From contig JAIRYH010000144.1 in assembly GCA_031267855.1 (NCBI GenBank), positions 1-8,468 of the forward strand: a stretch of DNA of 8,468 nt, written 5' to 3'. A program made the translations under genes and the position numbers. The notes beneath the pieces were generated by a model, which worked only from the letters and a program-made list of their open reading frames with translations, was not told the origin of the DNA and did no database searches. Below are positions 1 through 6,850 of this stretch, in pieces. Each line of letters starts with the position of its first letter. Position 1 is the first letter of the stretch. This DNA comes from Prevotellaceae bacterium. Its GTDB lineage: Bacteria > Bacteroidota > Bacteroidia > Bacteroidales > UBA932.

Positions 1-3
1 AAC

Positions 4-498
4 TCATAACTTTTTCCATTCCCCTACTTCCATTCCGGAAATGTTGCCGTTGTCGAGCGTAAACCGCACGGCGGTGCGCAGGGCATGGAACCCGTATATG
101 CCGGCGGCTCCCGGGTTGATGTGGAGTACGTCGAGCTGTTTGTCGTGTATTATTTTCAGGATGTGCGAGTGCCCGGATATGAAAAGTTTTGGCGGCTGTC
201 TTATCAGTTCGTTGCGCACGGCGGGTTCGTAGCGTCCCGGATAGCCGCCGATGTGCGTCATCAGCACCGCGGTGTTTTCTACGGTGAAGCGCTGTGTTGC
301 CGGATATACGGCGCGGACGCCGGCGCCGTCGATGTTGCCGGATACGGCGCGCAACGGTTTGAAGGCGGCTATTTCATCGGCCGTGGCGAGCGATCCGATG
401 TCGCCGGCATGCCATATCTCGTCCACATCCCGAAAGAAGCGGCGCAGTTTTTCGTCCCAAAAGTGATGGGTATCCGACAGCAGACCGATGGTTTTCAT
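4..498 (-). CDS. YfcE/MJ0936-family metallophosphoesterase
   Basis: A complete 164-aa calcineurin-like phosphoesterase, probably a cytoplasmic, Mn-dependent phosphodiesterase; the natural substrate cannot be told from sequence. The metal-binding motifs are all visible: D9-x-H11 in LLSDTHH, H30-A-G-D33, G54-N55 (SGNID), H82 (MTHIGG) and the G109-H-S-H112 motif. Length and the compact single-domain layout fit the YfcE/MJ0936 family. There is no signal peptide or membrane segment. The ATG at 498 gives the typical N-terminus MKTIGLLSDTH, with the first beta strand starting at once, and no upstream start is needed. The gene is transcribed divergently from rpsP and has its own promoter candidate at 519-549, giving a short leader. 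The stop (TGA) lies at the window edge, so downstream neighbours are unknown. Family assignment is firm; the physiological role is not. Confidence 0.93.
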   Translation of the reverse strand: MKTIGLLSDTHHFWDEKLRRFFRDVDEIWHAGDIGSLATADEIAAFKPLRAVSGNIDGAGVRAVYPATQRFTVENTAVLMTHIGGYPGRYEPAVRNELIRQPPKLFISGHSHILKIIHDKQLDVLHINPGAAGIYGFHALRTAVRFTLDNGNISGMEVGEWKKL

Positions 499-518
499 TG
501 GCGTAAAAAATAACGGTG

Positions 519-549
519 CAAAGGTAGCATAAAATCATCAGCTTTCACA
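519..549 (-). promoter_or_regulatory. Bacteroidetes-type promoter for the metallophosphoesterase gene
   Basis: On the minus strand the sequence TACCTTTG (526 to 519) matches the Bacteroidetes -7 box TAnnTTTG exactly. Nineteen nucleotides upstream is TGTG (549-546), a 3-of-4 match to the -33 TTTG element. Transcription would start around 512-515, about 15 nt before the ATG at 498. The spacing supports a real promoter; the -33 half is weak. Confidence 0.6.
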
Positions 550-562
550 CAGCCGCATAAAA

Positions 563-590
563 ATTGGCGGGGCTATTCCGCTCCGTCAAT
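563..590 (-). terminator. Terminator-like hairpin between divergent promoters
   Basis: An 11-bp stem (563-573 with 580-590) contains two G.U wobbles and closes a 6-nt loop (574-579). Read on the minus strand it is followed at once by TTTTT (complement of 559-563), the shape of an intrinsic terminator. It sits upstream of both flanking promoters, so it would stop antisense or stray leftward transcription and not the end of a known gene. It could instead simply be a structured spacer. Confidence 0.4.
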
Positions 591-646
591 AATTCAGTTG
601 CATTTGTTACTTGAAGCTACCCCCGATTAATCCATTTCAATTTATT

Positions 647-677
647 TTTGCAGGTTTCAAAAAAAGCCGTATCTTTG
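647..677 (+). promoter_or_regulatory. Bacteroidetes-type promoter of rpsP-rimM
   Basis: TTTG at 647-650 is followed by exactly 19 nt and then TATCTTTG at 670-677. Both elements match the Bacteroidetes sigma-ABfr consensus (TTTG, N19-21, TAnnTTTG) in full. The expected start site is about 681-684, giving a leader of about 60 nt before the rpsP ATG at 742. This is the best promoter match in the window. Confidence 0.82.
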
Positions 678-681
678 CGCA

Positions 682-702
682 CCTTTTCTCGAGGAGATAA
701 GG
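682..702 (+). promoter_or_regulatory. 5'-terminal stem-loop in rpsP leader
   Basis: Positions 682-690 pair with 694-702 (8 base pairs, one T-T mismatch at 686/698) around a GAG loop at 691-693. The hairpin begins where the promoter at 647-677 predicts the transcript to start, so it would cap the 5' end of the rpsP-rimM mRNA. It contains a purine-rich GAGGAG stretch, but this lies about 45 nt from the ATG and is not the rpsP ribosome binding site. Possible roles are mRNA stabilisation or a leader element for autogenous control; neither is shown. Confidence 0.4.
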
Positions 703-741
703 AAGTTGAATAGTCATTATTAACTTTAAAAACATAATAAT

Positions 742-1362
742 ATGTCTGTAAAAATTCGTTTGTCCCGCCACGGGAAAAAAAATTTTGCCTACTTTCACAT
801 CATCGTTGCCGATTCCCGCGCTCCCCGCGACGGGCGTTTTATAGAACGTATCGGTACGTATAACCCGAATACCAATCCGGCAACGATTGAACTGAATTCC
901 GAAAAAGCCCTGGACTGGTTGAACAAGGGCGCACAGCCATCCGATACCTGCCGCCGTATTTTATCGTACAAAGGCGTTTTGCTTAAAAAACATTTATTGG
1001 AAGGCGCTAAGAAAGGTGCATTTTCCGAGGAAATCGCAGGGCAAAGGTGGGAAGCCTGGATGCAGGAAAAATTAAGTAAAGTGGAAGCCCAAAAATCGGA
1101 ACGGGCACAGACAAGCCGTAATAACACCAAAGTGCGTCAGGAAGCCGAAGTCAAAGCTAAGGAAGCCAAAGCAGCAGTGGTAGCGCAAAAGAAAAGCGAA
1201 CAGGCTTTGAAAGAGGCGGAAGCTAAAGCTAAAGCCGCTGCTGTCGAAGCGGAAGCTGAAGTGGCTGAAGTAACGGAAACGGCTACTGTAACTGCAATAG
1301 AAACGGCAACCGCAACGGACGCCGCAGCTGCCCCGGTTGTAGAAGCCCCTGCAGAATCTTAG
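742..1362 (+). CDS. rpsP: 30S ribosomal protein S16 (bS16) with long C-terminal extension
   Basis: Small-subunit ribosomal protein bS16, an early 16S rRNA-binding assembly protein. The N-terminus [20 protein letters not shown], then [21 protein letters not shown], and the helix around [15 protein letters not shown] are hallmark S16 sequence; the conserved core covers residues 1 to about 80. The E. coli protein is about 82 aa, whereas this one is 206 aa. The extra 125 residues hold a basic helical segment (about 81-130), a predicted Ala/Glu/Lys coiled-coil-like stretch (about 131-170) and an acidic Ala/Thr/Glu/Pro low-complexity tail (about 171-206). Extended S16 proteins are common in Bacteroidetes. 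The ATG lies in A/T-rich sequence without a clear Shine-Dalgarno motif. It is transcribed from the promoter at 647-677 and followed after 3 nt by rimM. Identification is certain; the role of the tail is unknown. Confidence 0.97.
   Translation: MSVKIRLSRHGKKNFAYFHIIVADSRAPRDGRFIERIGTYNPNTNPATIELNSEKALDWLNKGAQPSDTCRRILSYKGVLLKKHLLEGAKKGAFSEEIAGQRWEAWMQEKLSKVEAQKSERAQTSRNNTKVRQEAEVKAKEAKAAVVAQKKSEQALKEAEAKAKAAAVEAEAEVAEVTETATVTAIETATATDAAAAPVVEAPAES
1141..1281 (+). repeat. Low-complexity repeat encoding the S16 Ala/Glu/Lys tail
   Basis: The DNA has irregular short repeats based on GAAGC(C/T) and AAAGC(T/C) units, for example around 1141-1170 and 1218-1275. They encode runs of [11 protein letters not shown] and [16 protein letters not shown]. 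This is in-frame codon-level repetition within rpsP and not a separate element. The repeat units could expand or contract in multiples of three without breaking the frame. Confidence 0.6.
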
Positions 1363-1365
1363 CCA

Positions 1366-1854
1366 ATGTATTGTTTCGGTACCGTGCAACGGACGTTTGG
1401 GGCGCGAGGAGAACTCATTGTCCGGTTACGTGCGGGAATGGAAGAAATAGCCATCAAAGAACCGGCGTTTGTTGTGATAGACGGATTGCCGGTTCCTTTT
1501 TATTTCAAATCGTTTGAAATGCGCGGCAACTGTCGTGCCCTGGTGATTTTCGACGATATGGAATCACAGAAACTGGCGGAAGAGTTAGTCGGACAAACAT
1601 TGTGGTTATCCGGTGCGGAAAAGAAGCATACTGCACAATTTCCTGATTTAACCGGCTACGCCGTGCACGACCGGCAACACGGCGCATTGGGCGTAGTAAG
1701 CGGCTTTCTGGATATTCCGGGCAATCCCTGTTTGCAGGTAACGTATAAAGACCGGGAACTGATAATTCCTTTCCATGAAGACATCGTGGTGCAAACAAAC
1801 GTAAAAGCGCGATCATTGGAAACTTTGTTGCCGGAGGGTTTGTTGACGCCGTAG
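1366..1854 (+). CDS. rimM: Ribosome maturation factor RimM
   Basis: 16S rRNA processing/ribosome maturation protein that helps assemble the 30S head, acting in the cytoplasm. The N-terminal RimM domain starts almost at once (FGTVQRTFGARGEL, residues 4-16) and runs to about residue 80. A linker is followed by a PRC-barrel domain (about 92-160) with the family signatures HGALGVVSGF (105-114), ELIIPFHEDIV (131-141) and the C-terminal LPEGLL (155-160). Total length of 162 aa is slightly short of the usual 165-185, because only three residues precede the first strand. No earlier start is possible: the preceding in-frame codons are CCA and the rpsP stop TAG. There is no Shine-Dalgarno motif, so translation is probably coupled to rpsP. 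In E. coli trmD and rplS follow; here neither does. Confidence 0.93.
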   Translation: MYCFGTVQRTFGARGELIVRLRAGMEEIAIKEPAFVVIDGLPVPFYFKSFEMRGNCRALVIFDDMESQKLAEELVGQTLWLSGAEKKHTAQFPDLTGYAVHDRQHGALGVVSGFLDIPGNPCLQVTYKDRELIIPFHEDIVVQTNVKARSLETLLPEGLLTP

Positions 1855-1857
1855 TCC

Positions 1858-4497
1858 CTACCGCGCCGCCAATGCACACGCTTTTTTCAGGTGCGATACC
1901 TTACCGTTCAAATCGAAATATTCGATAAAAATAATGTACATCCCTGCGCCGGCTTTGCGACTGTCATGGCGTGTGCCATCCCAGGCAAAGCGCCCCGAGA
2001 CGCCGAGCAATGCATTTTTCTCTACTTCCTTTACCAATCGTCCTTGTGTGTCGTAAATACTGATAGTCGCTACATAGCCTGATGCGCCTACGTTATAATC
2101 AATGTAGAGCACATCGTTATATCCGTCGCCGTCGGGCGAAAATACTTCGCAGGGCAAGCTAAATGCGCCGGCTGGGCGCTCTTCTCTTGTGTTGTATTGC
2201 GAATTTCGGTACGTGGGCGTGGCAAAGCCTGCGTCCTGCGCCGCCGATTGCCAGTTGGCGCTTTCGCTGGCGGGACGGTCGGGATTAACACGTTCCAGTG
2301 AAATACCCTTTGGGTTATTGATAAAACCGCTGTGCATTTTCTCGGAATACACAAATTCGTCAATCACATCATCATGTTCATTGAGCAGCACAATGCAGCC
2401 GCTTTCGTTTGGATACGACGGCAAGTCTTTCAAGATAATTACCTTTTCGGGAAAAGGCACGGCATAGAACTGTTGCACGGCTTCCAGACTCGTCGTGAAA
2501 ACGGCATATTCACGGGGGCGTAGATAATATTGTTGCGCGATGTTTTGAATTGCCGCCACGTTGCTGTCTTTATTGCGAGTGGCAAGCTGCAGTTGCCGCA
2601 AATCAAAAATTTCGTCGGAACGATTATAAATTTCGACAAAATCAACGCCATTGACGGGCGGGTTAAACAGCGCTTCATTGATGACAATGTCATTGGCTTT
2701 CGGCAAAAACAGATTGCCGAAACTATAGGGCAAATCATCGGGAACGTTTCCTGCCAGGTCGCAGAAAGGCGCGGAAAGACGGAGTGCATAAACCATTCCG
2801 GGTTCAAAGGGTGATGCAAATTGCAGTGTCACTTGCAACGGATTGTCCGCACCGATGATTACCTGCTGCGGATGTCCGGCGCCATTATTCAAAATATAGC
2901 AAAGTTCGTTAAGCGCTTTTGCCGTATCAAAAAGCTCATTGAATATAAGGAAGAGCGTTTTGTCATCCGTCATTTTTAAATCTGTGACAAACGGCGCTTC
3001 CGTATCGGGGCGCTGCGCCTGTACGGAGTTCGCCGTGCCGGGCGTACCGCCCCGTACATCCATGCTTTCCGCCCAGTTCGACGCGCTTTCCGAAAGATTA
3101 TTTACGTCTATCTTTTCCAGACTCCAGCCGCCGGCGCGTTTGGCTTCATCGTTAAACCACCGGTCGGAATAGGCGACCCGTGCAAGCAGCAACCCGTCGT
3201 TGTTTTTCAACTGTAATGCTTTTCCCGATTTGGTGAGGCTTGATATATAACTTACGTTTGTTACATTCCCGTAAACACGCATGTCTTCCACCGCCGCCGA
3301 TGTGCACAAAATGAGGAACCCGTTAGCCGGAAGCGTTGCTGCGCCGATGTTTCCCACGGTAGTGCCGTATTCCATTTTCCACCCGCTGAGCGGCACGGGA
3401 AGATCCAGGCGGTTGTACAGTTCAATATAGCTCACTTCCGGCAATCCCGCCGAAGGCGCCGGCGCCGCCATGATTTCATTAATCACCACGTCGCCATATA
3501 ACAGATAAAAAATGGCAACCGCCGCTTCATCGATTACTTCATTATTGTTTTCATCCAGCAATGTTTTTACGCTCAACATGGCATTGCCGCGCGGGAGCGG
3601 ATTTTCAAACGTTAATAAAATTTCCTTATCATTGACGACCTCTGCGAGGACGGGAGAAAGGGTGGAGGATGCATGGATTAATTGATAGTTTGCTACCGCG
3701 CCAACGGTTGCCGCATTTACATTTTGAGTGAAGGCAACGCGGATTTTATCCTGTCCCTGCTGCGCCACCGAACGGATTCTGGCAGGTACAATAACCCGCT
3801 CAAACACCACGGAAATATCATCAATCCACAATAGCGTAGCGGCGGTAATGGTATATTGATAAGAAATACCGAAATAATTCGCTGCGCCGTAACTGTTGTG
3901 TGTAACCGGCTCCGCCACCGGTTGCAAATCACCGAAATTGCCTGTCGTTGCCGCTTTTATTAACCATTCGCCATCACTGTTCCTTATTACCTCTATCGCC
4001 CCGACGCCGGTGGTTGTAATATCTTTTTCCCAATTGACCGTCGTTTTCCGGACAATGGTAAAACTGTTGTTCCGCACGGCATACAGGGTTAATGTGTCAC
4101 TGCTTGTAGGCGTTGCCATATTTACGCCAATCGCATAGCCTTCGTAGATGCCGCCGGATTTCCATTCGCTGCCGGCATTATTTGAAAACAAAAACACTGC
4201 CCACCTGTTTGTGCCGCTCGGGTTGAACCCGTGTCGCAACAGGAATCGCCATTGCGTAATGCCATTGTCCACCGGAATCCCCGACAGCGGATGATAAATT
4301 ACACTCGTGCCGGCAGCGCCGGTAAACACATGTTTTAAGGAATAATTTCCCGATAGCGCACTGACGCTCGAAGCGCCCCAATGGCTTTCGGGTGTTTGTA
4401 TCCAGCTGTTCAGATTTCCGCTTTCAAAGCTGGTGGAAAACTGTGCGTGGACGATGAAAGAAAAACAACAAAAAGCAACTGTGAAAATCTGTTTCAT
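1858..4497 (-). CDS. Secreted lamin-tail-domain protein with FlgD-like / gliding-type C-terminal domain
   Basis: An 879-aa exported protein with no catalytic motif that I recognise. Residues 1-18 form a signal peptide (MKQIFTVAFCCFSFIVHA, cleavage before Q19). Residues 20-235 are a beta-rich region that may be a concanavalin-like or carbohydrate-binding fold. Then a two-domain unit occurs twice: an Ig-like (SbsA/Big_5-type) domain at about 236-330 with a lamin-tail domain at about 335-490, and a second Ig-like domain at about 498-598 with a second lamin-tail domain at about 601-770. The lamin-tail starts are GDVVINEIMAAP and NDIVINEALFNP, each followed by a YIELYNR or VEIYNRS strand. Residues 782-879 begin EVFSPDGDGYNDVLYIDY and include ISIYDTQGRLV and WDGTRHDSRKAGAGMYI, resembling FlgD-Ig or type IX sorting domains. 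It is the last gene of the minus-strand cluster, 44 nt after a glycosyltransferase gene. The molecular role is unknown. Confidence 0.88.
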   Translation of the reverse strand: MKQIFTVAFCCFSFIVHAQFSTSFESGNLNSWIQTPESHWGASSVSALSGNYSLKHVFTGAAGTSVIYHPLSGIPVDNGITQWRFLLRHGFNPSGTNRWAVFLFSNNAGSEWKSGGIYEGYAIGVNMATPTSSDTLTLYAVRNNSFTIVRKTTVNWEKDITTTGVGAIEVIRNSDGEWLIKAATTGNFGDLQPVAEPVTHNSYGAANYFGISYQYTITAATLLWIDDISVVFERVIVPARIRSVAQQGQDKIRVAFTQNVNAATVGAVANYQLIHASSTLSPVLAEVVNDKEILLTFENPLPRGNAMLSVKTLLDENNNEVIDEAAVAIFYLLYGDVVINEIMAAPAPSAGLPEVSYIELYNRLDLPVPLSGWKMEYGTTVGNIGAATLPANGFLILCTSAAVEDMRVYGNVTNVSYISSLTKSGKALQLKNNDGLLLARVAYSDRWFNDEAKRAGGWSLEKIDVNNLSESASNWAESMDVRGGTPGTANSVQAQRPDTEAPFVTDLKMTDDKTLFLIFNELFDTAKALNELCYILNNGAGHPQQVIIGADNPLQVTLQFASPFEPGMVYALRLSAPFCDLAGNVPDDLPYSFGNLFLPKANDIVINEALFNPPVNGVDFVEIYNRSDEIFDLRQLQLATRNKDSNVAAIQNIAQQYYLRPREYAVFTTSLEAVQQFYAVPFPEKVIILKDLPSYPNESGCIVLLNEHDDVIDEFVYSEKMHSGFINNPKGISLERVNPDRPASESANWQSAAQDAGFATPTYRNSQYNTREERPAGAFSLPCEVFSPDGDGYNDVLYIDYNVGASGYVATISIYDTQGRLVKEVEKNALLGVSGRFAWDGTRHDSRKAGAGMYIIFIEYFDLNGKVSHLKKACALAAR

Positions 4498-4541
4498 TTC
4501 CGAATAAATTAGACTGTTTTAATAGTACAAAATGGTATGGA

Positions 4542-5738
4542 TTATTTTAGTGCAAGCAGTGTAACCCACGCTTTAATCACTCCGGATAATTCAAACCGCC
4601 CGGAACTTTCCACCGCATTTTGCGCCATGGTGTGCCGCAACGGCTCATTTTCCATCAGCCGTATCAACTGTGCGGCATACGTTTTAATATCGTTATTGGG
4701 AACAAGCAGTCCGTTGTGCCCGTCTTGAATAATATCATGCACTGCGCTGAAGCTGTCGAAAGCCACCGGGACAACCCCCATTTGCAGCGCTTCAAGTAAT
4801 GTTACCGGAAACCCCTCATGCGCCGAGGTCATCATGAAGACCGATGCTTGCCTGTAGTAGCTTACAGGATTTTGCTTCCCCTCAAAAACCACGTTTTGGA
4901 GTTTCCTTTTTTGTGCCCATTGCCGGCAATACTGCTCATCATCGCCCGAACCGACAATAACCAGCTTCCAGTCGTTGCTTTTTCCGTATTTTTCCACAAG
5001 ACGCCATATTCTTAACGCCATTGAAATACGTTTGGAATCCTCGTCCATTCGTGCCACAATTAAAACGATTTTTTCTTTTGCTTTTATTTCTTCGCTTGTG
5101 GCAAAAAAATCAAATGACAAACTGTTGCCGATAGCCACAAGCCCGGCAGTGCACGGGAGCCTGGCATAACGCGCGAATGGAGCGATATAGCCATCCGACA
5201 AAAGAATTACTTTATCTGCATGATTACAAATAAAGGCATACTTTTTCCGTAAAAATTTTTCAAGAATCGCCCTGCAAGGTGGATTATTTAATAAGCCAAG
5301 CATCCATTTTTCGGCCGTCAAAAATTTGTTCTTCTGATGAACGATACGATACCGGGCAACGCGGCCGCTTATACCCGCCAGTTCATAGCCGGGCATGCTG
5401 TGATACCAGAAATACACCGGAACAGGTTCCCCTTTTATTATTCGTTGAAGTTCCGGCAATAAAAATTTTATATTTTGTTTCGAAGCTGTTGATACAATAA
5501 CAGCGTCAATCCGGTTAGCCGTGATGAAATCCGAAAAAGCGGGACGGACGGACTGCGCCGCTATTTTGATTTTCTTCTCAAACCGGGTAGCCGTCGCGTC
5601 TTTTGAACCGTCCGCGTAGGCAAGGAAACATTTATATCCGGGAAGTCTTGCAAATCCGCCGGCAAGGAGGCTTACGATCCTGTTGATCCCGCCGCTCAAC
5701 GGCGATATATCCGTATCGGTAACAAATAAAATATTCAT
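4542..5738 (-). CDS. Glycosyltransferase family 4-type (GT-B fold), distal copy
   Basis: A 398-aa retaining GT-B glycosyltransferase of the GT4 (Glycos_transf_1) type, expected to transfer a sugar from a nucleotide sugar to a growing surface glycan at the inner face of the membrane. The N-terminal Rossmann half begins MNILFVTDTDISPLSGGINR, with the Gly-Gly loop at residues 16-17. The C-terminal half begins around residue 222 with the conserved strand IVLIVARMDEDSKR (224-237), then WKLVIVGSGDD (257-267). The donor-binding EX7E motif is intact: E308-GFPVTLL-E316, followed by GVVPVAFD. There is no signal peptide or obvious transmembrane helix. It starts 5 nt after the stop of the upstream glycosyltransferase, with AGGA about 13 nt before the ATG. 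Donor and acceptor sugars cannot be predicted. Confidence 0.92.
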   Translation of the reverse strand: MNILFVTDTDISPLSGGINRIVSLLAGGFARLPGYKCFLAYADGSKDATATRFEKKIKIAAQSVRPAFSDFITANRIDAVIVSTASKQNIKFLLPELQRIIKGEPVPVYFWYHSMPGYELAGISGRVARYRIVHQKNKFLTAEKWMLGLLNNPPCRAILEKFLRKKYAFICNHADKVILLSDGYIAPFARYARLPCTAGLVAIGNSLSFDFFATSEEIKAKEKIVLIVARMDEDSKRISMALRIWRLVEKYGKSNDWKLVIVGSGDDEQYCRQWAQKRKLQNVVFEGKQNPVSYYRQASVFMMTSAHEGFPVTLLEALQMGVVPVAFDSFSAVHDIIQDGHNGLLVPNNDIKTYAAQLIRLMENEPLRHTMAQNAVESSGRFELSGVIKAWVTLLALK

Positions 5739-5743
5739 ATCAA

Positions 5744-6829
5744 TCAGGAAATCCTGTCATATAATTCCGAAAGCATGGCGGCTGTTGTCCGGATGGAGAA
5801 AAACCTGTTCACCCTTTTATAGGCATTTTCACTGCGCGATATCCGGTCGATGTCCTCGATGGAAATCCCGCGTGTTTCATCGGCGATAATATATCCGTCC
5901 GTTCCGTCCGCTATCATCTCTTCGGCAACGCCGTCCATCGGCGAAATCAGCGGCACGCAGTTAAAGGACATGGCTTCCAGGATACCGTTGGGAAATCCTT
6001 CTTTTGAAGATAAAAAAATGGTTCCCTTAGCCTGTCTGCACAGTTTAAAAACATCCGGCAGGGGAAGCTTGCCTGTAAAGATTACTTGCGACTGCAGGTT
6101 ATTCCGGCGCACCAGATCCGTGCATGAATCATAATATTCCTGCGAAAACTCCGACAGCCCGGACGAAGTATCATTCGGCCCTATGATATATAATCTGGCA
6201 CCGGGCAGGCGTGCGTAGTGCTGACTGAAATATTGAATCGCGTGCCAGGTACGTTTCCTCGGGCAAACAAGTCCGATGGAACAAAATATATTCCCTTCTT
6301 TTGGCGCCGGCGCATCCTGGACAGTGATGCCATTGTACACTACCTTTACTTTTTCGCGGGGCAAATATTTTTGATTAATTCGCTGCAGATTTTTTGTTAA
6401 AACCACATTATAGCTTATTTTCGACAATATGAAACGCAACGGCAGCTTTCTCCTGTCGCCGATTTGAGTATCCAGATCATCTTCCCCCATTAAGGTGGTT
6501 TTAAGAATGATTTTACGCCCCAAAAGCAGGCAGGGGAGCATATTTCTTATAACAAAACAATGAAAATGACAAATCCGTATGCCATATTTGACGATATAAC
6601 CGGCAATGGTGAAAAAGCGAAACGGTAAAAACTTCGGGAGAACGATCACCTTATGATCTCCAAGTTGCGCCGTTTTATAACGAAACAGGTGCGCCGCCGG
6701 CTCCTTATTAAAAAACAGGACACTGTAACCCTCCAGCTCGCCGGCCACTTTCAGCGCCTGCAATGCGGCGCCGCTATAGCTTAACAGCCCGACAGTAAAA
6801 AATCCTATATTCTTTTTTGTGTGCAGCAT
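5744..6829 (-). CDS. Glycosyltransferase family 4-type (GT-B fold), proximal copy
   Basis: A 361-aa GT4-type glycosyltransferase. The N-terminal domain opens with NIGFFTVGLLSYSGAALQAL (residues 7-26), a variant of the usual Gly-rich acceptor loop. The C-terminal domain starts near residue 180 with FCSIGLVCPRKRTWHAIQYF, including the basic residues R191-K-R193 expected to contact the donor phosphates. LYIIGPND (213-220) follows. The EX7E motif is E277-GFPNGIL-E285, then VPLISPMDGVAEEMI. It differs enough from the next gene, especially in its N-terminal half, that the two probably add different sugars or use different acceptors. It lies 21 nt after the methyltransferase gene and 5 nt before the second glycosyltransferase, as expected in a single operon. 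Base composition here is visibly A/T-richer than in the cytidylyltransferase gene. Specific substrate unknown. Confidence 0.91.
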   Translation of the reverse strand: MLHTKKNIGFFTVGLLSYSGAALQALKVAGELEGYSVLFFNKEPAAHLFRYKTAQLGDHKVIVLPKFLPFRFFTIAGYIVKYGIRICHFHCFVIRNMLPCLLLGRKIILKTTLMGEDDLDTQIGDRRKLPLRFILSKISYNVVLTKNLQRINQKYLPREKVKVVYNGITVQDAPAPKEGNIFCSIGLVCPRKRTWHAIQYFSQHYARLPGARLYIIGPNDTSSGLSEFSQEYYDSCTDLVRRNNLQSQVIFTGKLPLPDVFKLCRQAKGTIFLSSKEGFPNGILEAMSFNCVPLISPMDGVAEEMIADGTDGYIIADETRGISIEDIDRISRSENAYKRVNRFFSIRTTAAMLSELYDRIS

Positions 6830-6850
6830 GAAACATAAAAATGAAGGTAA

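Noticed and set aside
85..513. 142-aa plus-strand reading frame opposite the metallophosphoesterase gene
   Set aside because: It overlaps a gene with complete catalytic motifs, has no recognisable domain, and runs through that gene's start and promoter. It is an antisense shadow.
1360..1362. TAG recoding (suppressed stop) giving an S16-RimM fusion as the normal product
   Set aside because: TAG is also the natural stop of rimM and of the lamin-tail gene, and rimM has its own ATG at the expected place. Kept only as a junction worth checking.
1072..1389. 105-aa minus-strand frame within rpsP
   Set aside because: Its Phe/Ser/Arg-rich sequence is only the complement of the GAAGC/AAAGC repeat that encodes the S16 tail.
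1847..1865. Bidirectional intrinsic terminator at the rimM/lamin-tail junction
   Set aside because: The stem is short with a central C-C mismatch, and no T-run follows it on either strand; the nearest plus-strand T6 is over 15 nt away within the opposing gene.
2439..2819. 126-aa minus-strand frame inside the lamin-tail gene
   Set aside because: Alternate frame of a gene that is continuous from signal peptide to C-terminal domain; no domain or start signal of its own.
4528..4555. Promoter candidate (TTG, then TACCATTTTG on the minus strand) before the lamin-tail gene
   Set aside because: The -7 element has two extra bases between TA and TTTG and does not match TAnnTTTG; spacing is also off. 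A start within the 44-nt gap cannot be excluded, but I would not annotate it.
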